DNA of 15,416 nucleotides from Actinocrinis sp046724665. Its GTDB lineage: Bacteria > Actinomycetota > Actinomycetes > Streptomycetales > Catenulisporaceae. Numbering within the stretch: position 1 is the stretch's first letter; each line of letters starts with the position of its first letter. The stretch lies in NCBI GenBank assembly GCA_046724665.1, contig JBKOWZ010000183.1, positions 1 to 15,416 of the forward strand, written 5' to 3'. Shown here piece by piece: positions 1 to 6,700 of this stretch. The notes beneath the pieces are model-generated. The model searched no databases and was not told the DNA's origin. It saw only the letters and a program-made list of their open reading frames with translations. A program made the position numbers and the translations under genes.

Positions 1-1237
1 GATCGGCCGCGACCTGGCCGCCGCCGGGATCAACCTGAACTACGCTCCGGTCGCCGACGTCAACGCCAACGCGGACAACCCGGTGATCGGCGTGCGCTCG
101 TTCGGCTCGGGCAGCGCGCTGGTGGTGCGGCACACCGCCGCTTACATCAGAGGCCTCCAGGCGGCCGGCGTAGCCGCCTGCGCCAAGCACTTCCCCGGCC
201 ACGGCGATGCCGGCGAGGACTCGCACCTCGGCCTGCCGCTGGCCGACTTCGACGACGCGAAGTTCGCGCTGCACCTCGCCCCGTTCCGTGCGGCCGTCGC
301 CGCCGGAACGAAGTGCATCATGACCGCGCATATCCTCTTCCCGCGTTATGACGCCGACCTGCCGGCGACCATGTCCCGGGCCGTGCTCACCGGGCTGCTG
401 CGCGGCGAGCTGGGGTATGACGGCCTGATCGTCACCGACGGCATCGACATGGGCTCCATCTCGGCGAACTACGGCATCGCGGAGGGCACCGTCAAGGCGC
501 TGGCGGCCGGGGCTGACGCGATCTGCTTCGGCGGCGGTCTGCGTGAAGAGGACGCGTTCGTGCACCTGCGCGACTCGCTCGTCTGGGCGGTGCGCGAACG
601 CCGCCTGCCGGAGGAGCGGCTGCACGAGGCGGCCGAACGCAACCGCGCAGTGGCCCGCTGGTCCGCCGAAGTGCGCGCCGCCGTCGTGGGCTCAAATGAA
701 GGCGCGGACAGCGGCATCGGCCTGGACGCCGCGCGCCGGGCGCTGCACGTGCGCGGCGAGCTCAAGCCGTTCAGCGGCCCGGCGTACGTCGTCGAGTTCT
801 CGCCGCTGGTGAGCATCGCCGTGGACACCGCGACCCGGTGGGGCCTTATCGACCCCGTCGCCGAGCTGCTGCCCGGAACCACGGGAGCGCGCGTGATGGC
901 GCCGACCACGGGCACCGAGTCGGTCGGGCTGATGACCGTGCCGGTGGTCGATCAGAACGCGCGCGTAGACGTCGCGCCGCTGCTGGCGGAGGCGGCCGGT
1001 CGGCCGCTCGCGCTCGCCGTGCGCGACCTGCACCGCAACCCGTGGATGGCGCGCGCGGTCAACGCGATCGTCGCCGAGCGGCCCGATGCCGTCGTGGTCG
1101 AGTTGGGGCTGCCGTACGGTCGCACTGATGAGCTCGCGGCTCGGGGCGTCACCGTCGTCGCGACGTACGGCGCGGCCCGGGTGTGCAGCGTCGCCGCCGC
1201 CGAGGTGCTGACCGGTAGGCACGCGCACGGTGCTTAA
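1..1237 (+). CDS. Glycoside hydrolase family 3 beta-N-acetylhexosaminidase, 5'-truncated
   Basis: The frame is open from base 2 to the TAA at 1235-1237, so the true start lies upstream of the window; 411 residues are visible. The first visible residues are the conserved GH3 stretch around NYAPVADVNANADNP. KHFPGHGDAGEDSH follows at visible residues 62-75, the NagZ-type loop whose Asp73-Ser-His75 supplies the general acid/base dyad. The nucleophile motif is VTDGIDM at 144-150, with Asp146 as predicted nucleophile. Many NagZ proteins have a second acidic residue or Ala right after that Asp; here it is Gly. Family knowledge: these enzymes release terminal GlcNAc from chitooligosaccharides or muropeptides. 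About 190 residues follow the catalytic barrel as a C-terminal domain. The SIS gene starts 54 bp downstream in the same direction, so the two probably form one amino-sugar operon. Localisation cannot be judged without the N-terminus. Confidence 0.9.
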   Translation, partial: IGRDLAAAGINLNYAPVADVNANADNPVIGVRSFGSGSALVVRHTAAYIRGLQAAGVAACAKHFPGHGDAGEDSHLGLPLADFDDAKFALHLAPFRAAVAAGTKCIMTAHILFPRYDADLPATMSRAVLTGLLRGELGYDGLIVTDGIDMGSISANYGIAEGTVKALAAGADAICFGGGLREEDAFVHLRDSLVWAVRERRLPEERLHEAAERNRAVARWSAEVRAAVVGSNEGADSGIGLDAARRALHVRGELKPFSGPAYVVEFSPLVSIAVDTATRWGLIDPVAELLPGTTGARVMAPTTGTESVGLMTVPVVDQNARVDVAPLLAEAAGRPLALAVRDLHRNPWMARAVNAIVAERPDAVVVELGLPYGRTDELAARGVTVVATYGAARVCSVAAAEVLTGRHAHGA

Positions 1238-1291
1238 CCGGTCATCGGGCGTTTTGATGGACCTGTGCCGCTACGAGAGGAACCACCCCGC

Positions 1292-2338
1292 ATGACGACC
1301 AGCCTGCCCGGCGAGATCATGGCCCGTGAGATGGCCGAGCAGCCCGCCGTCCTGCAACACGTGCTGGACGAGGGGCTGCCGGCGATCCGCGAGGTGGCCG
1401 CCGAGATCAGCCGCCGCCGGCCGCGCTTCGTGCTGCTGACCGCCCGGGGCACCAGCGACAACGCCGCCTACTACGCCAAGTACCTGATCGAGGTGGCGCT
1501 CGGCCTGCCCGCCGGGCTGACCTCGATGTCCACCGCGACCGCGTACGGCGCCCGGCCGGACTTCTCCGACGTGCTCTCGATCACCGTCTCCCAGTCCGGC
1601 GGCTCGCCCGACCTGGTCGCGTACACCGAGATGGCGAAGGCCGCCGGGGCACTGACGCTCGCGGTGACGAACGTGGCCGGCTCCCCGGTCAACCAGGCCA
1701 GCGAGCTGGCCCTGGACGTGCTGGCCGGGCCGGAGAAGGCGTTGCCGGCGACCAAGACCTACACCGCCGAACTGCTGACGCTGTACCTGCTCGTGGACGC
1801 GGTGCGCGGCGGCGACGGCTCGGCGGCCGCGAAGCTGCCGGAACTGGCCGCCGCGATCCAGGAGCGCCGTGACGAGGTGGTCAAGCTGGCCGAGCGTTAC
1901 CGCTTCGCCTCCCGCCTGGTCACCACCTCGCGCGGCTACGGCTACCCGACCGCGCGCGAGGCCGCGCTGAAGGTGATGGAGACCTCGTACCTGCCCGCGC
2001 ACGCGTTCTCCGGGGCGGACCTGTTGCACGGCCCGCTGGCGATGGTGGACAACGTCTCCCCGGTCATCGCCGTCGCCTCGGCCGGCGCCGGGGGCACGGC
2101 CCTTGAGCCGGTGCTGGGCCGTCTGCGCGAGCGGGGAGCCGACCTGGTCGTGGTCGGCTCCCCCGGGCACGTCGCGGGCGCCTCCGCGGGCTTCACGCTG
2201 CCCACGGGGGTCGCCGAGGAGGTCGCCCCGATCCTGGAGATCCTGCCGCTGCAACAGCTCGCCTACGAGGTCACCGTGGCCCGCGGCCTGAACCCGGACG
2301 CCCCGCGCGCCCTGGCCAAGGTGACCGAGACCAAGTAG
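1292..2338 (+). CDS. Tandem SIS-domain GlmS-like sugar isomerase / glucosamine-6-phosphate deaminase
   Basis: 348 aa from the ATG at 1292, chosen over an in-frame GTG at 1265 because GAGAGGAA at 1275-1282 is a good ribosome site 9 nt before the ATG. There are two SIS domains: residues about 45-170 (sugar-phosphate loop SQSGGSPD, 100-107) and about 205-330. Residues match the GlmS isomerase active site: Lys227 and Glu230 in ALKVMETSY, His246 in LLHGPLA, and a C-terminal Lys343 in PRALAK. The N-terminal glutaminase domain with its nucleophilic Cys is absent, so this is not a glutamine amidotransferase. Such short GlmS relatives usually act as GlcN-6-P deaminases (NagB-II type) or related sugar-phosphate isomerases in the cytoplasm. 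With the GH3 enzyme just upstream and nagA nearby, conversion of GlcN-6-P to Fru-6-P is the best guess; another phosphosugar substrate is possible. Confidence 0.88.
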   Translation: MTTSLPGEIMAREMAEQPAVLQHVLDEGLPAIREVAAEISRRRPRFVLLTARGTSDNAAYYAKYLIEVALGLPAGLTSMSTATAYGARPDFSDVLSITVSQSGGSPDLVAYTEMAKAAGALTLAVTNVAGSPVNQASELALDVLAGPEKALPATKTYTAELLTLYLLVDAVRGGDGSAAAKLPELAAAIQERRDEVVKLAERYRFASRLVTTSRGYGYPTAREAALKVMETSYLPAHAFSGADLLHGPLAMVDNVSPVIAVASAGAGGTALEPVLGRLRERGADLVVVGSPGHVAGASAGFTLPTGVAEEVAPILEILPLQQLAYEVTVARGLNPDAPRALAKVTETK

Positions 2339-2586
2339 CCGAACAAAGGCTGACAAATGTAGCGGCCGACAAGGGCGGCACCGACAGAGGGCAGTGCCCG
2401 GCAAGTGCGGCGTCCGGCAAAAGAGCGGCGCCCAACAAAGAAGAGGCACCCGACAGAGAGCGGCGCTGGACGGAGAACAGTGCCCAGCAAGGGCGGCGCC
2501 CGACAAAGAACAGCGCCTGACATAGAGCGACGCCCCGCAAAGAACAGCGCCCGACAGAGTTCCCGACAGAAAGCAATGCCCGACGA
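2339..2586 (+). repeat. Degenerate 17-bp tandem repeat array downstream of the SIS gene
   Basis: About 16 imperfect copies of a unit close to CCCGACAAAGAACAGCG follow the SIS stop codon directly. The CCGACAA-like cores begin at 2339, 2350, 2366, 2381, 2398, 2414, 2432, 2450, 2467, 2484, 2500, 2517, 2534, 2551, 2563 and 2580, giving spacings of 11, 16, 15, 17, 16, 18, 18, 17, 17, 16, 17, 17, 17, 12 and 17. The 17-bp mode is not a multiple of three, so the open frames running through it on both strands are a by-product of base composition, not coding. The array is richer in A than the neighbouring genes on the + strand. There are no unique spacers as in CRISPR. The array ends exactly where a long hairpin begins. 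Confidence 0.85.
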
Positions 2587-2590
2587 AGAA

Positions 2591-2631
2591 CAGTGGTCCC
2601 GGTCCGCAAGCCTCGCGGACCGGGACCACTG
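2591..2631. terminator. Perfect 17-bp hairpin, probable bidirectional terminator
   Basis: CAGTGGTCCCGGTCCGC (2591-2607) pairs without mismatch with 2615-2631 around the 7-nt loop AAGCCTC. It lies between the convergent SIS and MMPL genes, 82 nt past the MMPL stop and about 250 nt past the SIS stop. There is no clean U-tract, which is common for actinobacterial terminators; the + side continues CCGGTTTCC. Confidence 0.75.
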
Positions 2632-2640
2632 CCGGTTTCC

Positions 2641-2720
2641 CCTATTTCACCATGCTATTTCACCGCGCTATTTCGCAGTGCTATTTCATGATGATGCTAT
2701 TAACTGGTCGTGCTATTTCA
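2641..2720. repeat. GCTATTTCA repeat spanning the MMPL stop codon
   Basis: Six copies of GCTATTTCA, the outer ones slightly changed, start at 2641, 2654, 2667, 2680, 2696 and 2712, with spacings 13, 13, 13, 16 and 16. On the - strand the unit reads TGAAATAGC, and the copy at 2712-2720 contains the last Lys codon and TAG stop of the MMPL gene (GTG AAA TAG C). The other five copies lie downstream of that stop. The unit is AT-rich against its surroundings. Confidence 0.85.
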
Positions 2721-4854
2721 CGACGGCGTTGGGCTCGTCCGCCGGGTAGCCCTGCACGGGCACCGCGGCGGGCGCCGTGGCGCGGCGGCCCAGGGCGCTC
2801 GGCCACCAGATCCGCCGGTCCAGGTCCATCGACAGCGCGGTGACCAGGATCGAGCGGACGATGAAGGTGTCGAGCAGGACGCCGAGCGAGACGGTGAAGC
2901 CGATCTCGGCAAAGCCCACCACCGGCAGCGTGCCCAGCACGCCGAAGGTGCCGGCCAGGATCATGCCCGCCGAGGTGATCACCCCGCCGGTCGCGGCCAG
3001 GCCGATCAGCGCCCCGCGCCGGGTACCCGCCTTCGCCGCCTCCTCGCGGATGCGGGTCATCAGGAAGATGTTGTAGTCGATCCCGAGCGCCACCAGGAAG
3101 ACGAAGGACAACAGCGGATAGGCCGCGTCCTCGCCGGTGAAGTGGAACACGTTGTTGAAGAAGATGCTGCTGAGCCCCAGCGCGGCGCCGAAGGAGAGCA
3201 CCACCGTCGCGATCAGCACCAGCGGCGCGACCAGCGCGCGCAGCAGCAGGCCGAGGATCACCAGCACCACCAGCAGGATCAGCGGGATGATGATCTTGTC
3301 ATCGCGCTGCGAGGCCCGCTCGGTGTCCAGCTGTACCGCCGTGTTGCCGCCGACGAGCGCGTCCGCGCCCTGGATGGCGTGCACGTTCGCGCGTACCGCG
3401 TCGATGGCGTCCTTGGCCGCCTGGCTGTCCGGTGCGGGACCGAGGTCGCCCTGAATGTAGGAGTACCCGTTCTTGCTGATCGGATCCTCCACGCCGACGA
3501 TGCCCGGCGTGGTGTTCAGCGCGTTCTCGACCTGCGCGGTGTACGACTCGTTCGCGATGATGACGACCGGGCTGCCGGCGCCCGCCGGGAAGTGGTCGGC
3601 GACGACCTGCTGGCCGACGATCGACGGCGGGGTGTTGGTGAACAGGCCGGCGTTGGACAGGCCGTCCGCCTTCAGTCCGGTGATCCCGGCGGCCAGCGCG
3701 CCGAGGACGACCACGGTGCCGATCCACACGGTGCGCGGGCGCTTGGCGATGCCGCTGCCGACCCGTGCCCACATGCCCGTGGCGGTCGGGTCCGCCGTGC
3801 CCATGGTCGGGCGCACCGGCCAGAAGATCCACCGGCCGAAGATGGTCAGCAGCGCCGGCAGCAGGGTGACCATCGCCAGCAGCGCCACGATCACGCCGAC
3901 CGCGCAGACCGGGCCGAGGCCGCTGGTCGAGTTCATCTCGGCGGCGGTCAGGCAGAGCATGCCGATGCCGACGGTGGCCGCGGACGCGATGATCGCCGGC
4001 CCGGCGCGGTGCAGCGCGATCGCCATCGCCTCGTGCCGGTCCTCGTGTCTGCGCAGCTCTTCCCGATATCGGGCGATGAGCAGCAGTGCGTAGTCGGTTC
4101 CGGCGCCCATCACGAGCACCAGCAGGATGCCCGCGCTCTGCGCGTTGACCGTCAGGCCCTGCTTGGCCAGCAGGTAGACGACGCCTTCGGCGACGGTCAG
4201 CGCGAGTCCGGCGGAGGCCAGCGGCAGCAGCCAGAGGATCGGACTGCGGTAGGTGATCAGCAGCAGTCCGACGACGACCGCGATGGTCGAGTACAGCAGC
4301 ACGCCGTCGATACCGCTGAACGCGGCGGACTCGTCCGCGCCGATACCGCCTGGACCGGTCACGTAGGCGGTCAGCCCCGGATCGCCCTTGTTGGCCTGGT
4401 CCTTGAAGGCGTCCACCGCGGGCTTGAGGTTGTTCCAGCCCTCGGTGGTGTCGCCGAGGTCGATCTGGATGATCGTCTCGATCGCCTTGCCGTCCTTGGA
4501 CGGGATCGGCCCGACGACCCGGTCGGTCGCGTGCGGCGCCTTGACGAACGCGGTGACGTCGGCCTTCGCCTTGTCCAGGTCCGCCGGGGTCACCCCGCTC
4601 GAGCGCTCGTAGACCACGACCGTGGGCACCAGGTTGGTGGACTGGAACTGACCGGTCAGGTTCAGCACCTTGGTGGACTCGGCGCTGCCGGGCAGCCAGC
4701 TGGACGCCTGGTTGTCCTCCGCCCCGGTGAGCTTTCCGGCCAGCGAGCCGAGGGCGACCAGCAGGATCACCCAGACCCCCAGCACCACCCACTTGCCGAC
4801 GCGGCCGCCGGGGTAGCGGGCAAGCGCGTTCCCCGTCCGTTGCAGTGCGTTCAT
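2713..4854 (-). CDS. MMPL/RND family transporter
   Basis: 713 aa from the ATG at 4852-4854, with GGGAGG 9 nt upstream. The frame continues upstream to another ATG at 4929, but that extension would translate the promoter and operator and is rejected. The layout is typical of MmpL proteins: TM1 at about 21-40, a large extracytoplasmic loop (about 45-180), five TM segments from about 183 to 340, TM7 at about 375-395, a second large loop (about 398-518), and TM segments from 521 to about 675. Each TM bundle has the Asp-Tyr proton-relay motif: GTDYALLL (Asp254-Tyr255) and GIDYNIFL (Asp593-Tyr594). The family uses the proton gradient to export lipids, antibiotics or other hydrophobic compounds; the substrate is not predictable here. 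The gene stands alone, and no regulator flanks it despite a strong operator-like sequence in its promoter. The stop codon lies inside a short repeat. Confidence 0.93.
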   Translation of the reverse strand: MNALQRTGNALARYPGGRVGKWVVLGVWVILLVALGSLAGKLTGAEDNQASSWLPGSAESTKVLNLTGQFQSTNLVPTVVVYERSSGVTPADLDKAKADVTAFVKAPHATDRVVGPIPSKDGKAIETIIQIDLGDTTEGWNNLKPAVDAFKDQANKGDPGLTAYVTGPGGIGADESAAFSGIDGVLLYSTIAVVVGLLLITYRSPILWLLPLASAGLALTVAEGVVYLLAKQGLTVNAQSAGILLVLVMGAGTDYALLLIARYREELRRHEDRHEAMAIALHRAGPAIIASAATVGIGMLCLTAAEMNSTSGLGPVCAVGVIVALLAMVTLLPALLTIFGRWIFWPVRPTMGTADPTATGMWARVGSGIAKRPRTVWIGTVVVLGALAAGITGLKADGLSNAGLFTNTPPSIVGQQVVADHFPAGAGSPVVIIANESYTAQVENALNTTPGIVGVEDPISKNGYSYIQGDLGPAPDSQAAKDAIDAVRANVHAIQGADALVGGNTAVQLDTERASQRDDKIIIPLILLVVLVILGLLLRALVAPLVLIATVVLSFGAALGLSSIFFNNVFHFTGEDAAYPLLSFVFLVALGIDYNIFLMTRIREEAAKAGTRRGALIGLAATGGVITSAGMILAGTFGVLGTLPVVGFAEIGFTVSLGVLLDTFIVRSILVTALSMDLDRRIWWPSALGRRATAPAAVPVQGYPADEPNAVVK

Positions 4855-4874
4855 CTCACAAACCCTCCCGTAAA

Positions 4875-4912
4875 CGCGATACATCGCAACTTGGGGAACA
4901 CGATGTATCGCG
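4875..4912 (-). promoter_or_regulatory. Operator-like 12+12 bp inverted repeat upstream of the MMPL gene
   Basis: CGCGATACATCG (4875-4886) and CGATGTATCGCG (4901-4912) are perfect inverted copies separated by 14 bp. Each arm is itself close to palindromic (CGATRYATCG), so this may be two adjacent binding sites rather than two half-sites. The right arm covers the predicted -10 and part of the spacer, and the left arm lies just past the expected transcription start: the placement expected for a repressor. The ATGTAT/ATACAT words recall PadR- or TetR-type sites; the actual regulator is unknown. Confidence 0.75.
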
Positions 4913-4929
4913 ATTGTGGGCGCTGTCAA
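4902..4929 (-). promoter_or_regulatory. Predicted MMPL promoter (-35 TTGACA, -10 TACATC)
   Basis: Read on the - strand, a perfect TTGACA at 4929-4924 is followed after 16 bp by TACATC at 4907-4902. The expected transcript start is about 40 nt before the MMPL ATG. The -10 match is weak, but it coincides with the operator arm. Confidence 0.55.
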
Positions 4930-5323
4930 GCGCGCTGTCCGATTTCGCCGCTAAATTAAAGACGTTGAGCCCGTTGGTCGCCGCCGCGGGCAACCCATCC
5001 TCGAAGAACCCCGCTCCCCGCGTCCATCGAATTTGCCTTCGACGACAACACGAGTATGGCGTAGCCCACCGACAGCGCCGACAGCGGGGTGGGCTCAGAG
5101 GATGGTTGATCGGAGCCTGTGTCAGGGCACGCAAGTCCGCAGGCGACGGGCGGAGGACCCTCAACCTCCGTCCGCGCCTGCGGCTCTCTGCGAGCGACCG
5201 GGGTCGCTCTCCGTGCTCCAGCTGTCGCTGAGCACTCGCCGGTGCAGTTGCCTCGAACGGATGATGCGGGCACCCGGTCCTCGGCGGCCGCGCCGGCGGC
5301 ACCGGCGGGAGCGGCCGTGTCCG
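4930..5323. other. Gene-free stretch between the MMPL promoter and the nagA 3' end
   Basis: No convincing gene was found. Frames open on both strands give Arg/Ser/Pro-rich peptides without recognisable motifs or ribosome sites. Two hairpins downstream of nagA stand out. One has a 10-bp stem with one G-U pair, 5147-5156 with 5165-5174. The other is the inverted repeat GAGCGACC/GGTCGCTC at 5192-5199 and 5202-5209. Either could end the nagA transcript. A short AT-rich patch (TAAATTAAAG) lies near 4954. Confidence 0.5.
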
Positions 5324-5337
5324 TCAGGGTGACACGG
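5315..5337 (-). terminator. Hairpin enclosing the nagA stop codon
   Basis: CCGTGTC (5315-5321) and GACACGG (5331-5337) form a 7-bp stem with a 9-nt loop that holds the nagA TGA. There is no U-tract. It could be a terminator or an mRNA 3'-end stabiliser, or it may be chance in GC-rich sequence. Confidence 0.35.
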
Positions 5338-6544
5338 CGAGCGATTCCCGCGCGGCGGGCAGGACTGCGGTCGCGGTCGCCGTAGCCGGCGCCTGCGCCT
5401 GCCTGCCGTCCACCCACGTGCGGCGCGGGTGGAAGTCGTCCGACCACCAGACCAGGTCGGCACGCGCGCCGACGGCGATCCGGCCGAGGTCGCCGCGGCC
5501 GAGCGCGTCCGCCGGAACCCGGCTGGCCGCCTCGACCACCTGGGCCACGGGCAGGCCCAGGGAGAGCATGTTGCGCACCGCCTGATCCAGCGTCAGCGCC
5601 GAACCGGCGATGGTCCCGTCGGCGTTGCGCGGTACGCCGTCCTCGCTGAGCACGACCGGGATGCCCGACAGCTCGTACTCGCCCGGCGGCATGCCCGCAG
5701 CCGCGATCGCGTCGGTCACCAACACGACCCGGCCGCGCGCGCCCTTCCAGATCAGGCCGCAGATCTCCGGCGCGACGTGGTGCAGGTCGGCGATCAGGCC
5801 GCAGTAGAAGCGGCTGTCGGCCATCGTCGCGCCGGGAACGCCGGGCTCGCGGTGCGCGAGGCCGCGCTGCGCGTTGAAGATGTGCGTGACCAGCGTCGCG
5901 CCCTCGTCGGCGGCTGCGGTGATCTGCGCCGCGACGGCGTCGGTGTGACCCACCGACACGCGGATACCGGCCGTGGTCAGACGGCGTACCGCGTCGAGCG
6001 CACCGGGAAGCTCGGGGGCGAGCGTGACCATCGTCAGGATTTCCCGGCCCGGCGCGTTAAGGAGCCGATCGATCGCCTCAACGGTCGGCTCGGCGAGGTA
6101 ACGCGCCTCGTGTACGCCGTGGCGCACGGGGGAGAGGAACGGGCCCTCCAGGTGCACGCCGATGATTCGGGCGCTGCCGGTGCCGGCCTGCCGTTCCCGG
6201 GCCTCGATCGCGGTGTGCAGCCCGGAGACCAGTGCGCCGAGCGGCGCGGTGATGTACGTGGGCTGGAACGCGGTGACCCCGGTGGTGGTCAGCGCGGCGG
6301 CGACCCGGTCCCAGCTCTCGTCGTCGGCGGCGCTGAAGTCCACCCCGAACGCGCCGTTGATCTGGATGTCCACCAGGCCCGCGGTCAGCACGCCGTCCGC
6401 CAGCACCACGTCCGCGGCCGGGGGAGCGCTCTCAGGCGCGTCATGAAAACGTACCTCGCGGATCACGCCGTCTGCGACGGCTACGGAGACCGGGCCGGTC
6501 AACCGTCCGTCCACGACCGCTCGGGGCGCCGAGATGATGGGCAC
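5324..6544 (-). CDS. nagA: N-acetylglucosamine-6-phosphate deacetylase
   Basis: 406 aa from the GTG at 6542-6544. AGGAGG sits 9 nt upstream, and the in-frame extension beyond it is Arg-rich and unlike the family. NagA removes acetate from GlcNAc-6-P to give GlcN-6-P in the cytoplasm. Visible family motifs in order: DIQINGAFGVDF (59-70), where NagA has Gln-x-Asn-Gly in place of the usual amidohydrolase His-x-His; HLEGPFLSP (131-139) with metal ligand Glu133; SVGHTDA (197-203) with His200; THIFNAQRGLAHREPG (220-235) with His221; and VTDAIAAAGMPPG (276-288) with catalytic Asp278. Length and motif spacing are those of complete, active enzymes. The C-terminal tail after WVDGRQ is about 24 residues of Ala/Thr-rich sequence. 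Three DasR-like sites precede the gene, so induction by GlcN-6-P through DasR is likely. The gap to bioF (156 nt) and its own control region suggest a monocistronic unit. Confidence 0.95.
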   Translation of the reverse strand: MPIISAPRAVVDGRLTGPVSVAVADGVIREVRFHDAPESAPPAADVVLADGVLTAGLVDIQINGAFGVDFSAADDESWDRVAAALTTTGVTAFQPTYITAPLGALVSGLHTAIEARERQAGTGSARIIGVHLEGPFLSPVRHGVHEARYLAEPTVEAIDRLLNAPGREILTMVTLAPELPGALDAVRRLTTAGIRVSVGHTDAVAAQITAAADEGATLVTHIFNAQRGLAHREPGVPGATMADSRFYCGLIADLHHVAPEICGLIWKGARGRVVLVTDAIAAAGMPPGEYELSGIPVVLSEDGVPRNADGTIAGSALTLDQAVRNMLSLGLPVAQVVEAASRVPADALGRGDLGRIAVGARADLVWWSDDFHPRRTWVDGRQAQAPATATATAVLPAARESLAVSP

Positions 6545-6619
6545 GCGACGACTCCTCCTGCGGTGCGCGGGACGTGGGACGAACCGGCCTGCGCCGCGCA
6601 GCGGCGAGCCGTCCACGAT

Positions 6620-6635
6620 TGTGGACTAGACCAAT
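6620..6635. promoter_or_regulatory. DasR-responsive element (dre)-like site 1
   Basis: TGTGGACTAGACCAAT matches 13 of 16 positions of the dre consensus AGTGGTCTAGACCACT as I recall it. It lies 76 bp before the nagA start. DasR is the GntR-family repressor of GlcNAc and chitin genes in actinomycetes and is released by GlcN-6-P. Confidence 0.72.
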
Positions 6636-6638
6636 CTC

Positions 6639-6654
6639 GGTTGTCCAGACCTCT
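6639..6654. promoter_or_regulatory. dre-like site 2 (weaker)
   Basis: GGTTGTCCAGACCTCT matches 12 of 16 consensus positions and keeps the central AGACC. It starts 19 bp from site 1, close to two helical turns, so proteins on sites 1 and 2 would face the same side of the DNA. Confidence 0.5.
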
Positions 6655-6660
6655 CGCCCT

Positions 6661-6676
6661 ATTGGTCTGGACCACC
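6661..6676. promoter_or_regulatory. dre-like site 3
   Basis: ATTGGTCTGGACCACC matches 13 of 16 positions of the dre consensus with both core half-sites (GGTC/GACC) intact. It lies 22 bp from site 2 and between the bioF stop and the other two sites. Confidence 0.7.
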
Positions 6677-6700
6677 TGTCCACTTATCGCACACCGGGGT

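Noticed and set aside
1238..1291. dre site between the GH3 and SIS genes
   Set aside because: No GGTC...GACC palindrome resembling the consensus occurs in this 54-bp gap.
1271..2629. 452-codon open frame on the - strand over the SIS gene and the 17-bp array
   Set aside because: The repeated LSGAAL-like peptide comes from the 17-bp DNA repeat read out of phase; the rest is an antisense shadow.
2339..2720. CRISPR-like array
   Set aside because: Units are 13-18 bp, diverged and back to back, without unique spacers of constant length, and no cas genes are present.
4855..4929. 25-residue N-terminal extension of the MMPL protein
   Set aside because: It would translate the inverted repeat and -10 region; the ATG at 4854 has a good ribosome site and the expected N-terminus.
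2710..4959. 749-codon open frame on the + strand opposite the MMPL gene
   Set aside because: The product is His/Asp/Arg/Gln-rich with no family motifs, typical of an antisense frame over a GC-rich gene, while the - strand encodes a complete MMPL protein.
4845..5231. 128-aa frame on the + strand in the gap upstream of the MMPL gene
   Set aside because: It overlaps the MMPL start, promoter and operator, has no ribosome site and encodes an Arg/Ser-rich sequence without motifs.
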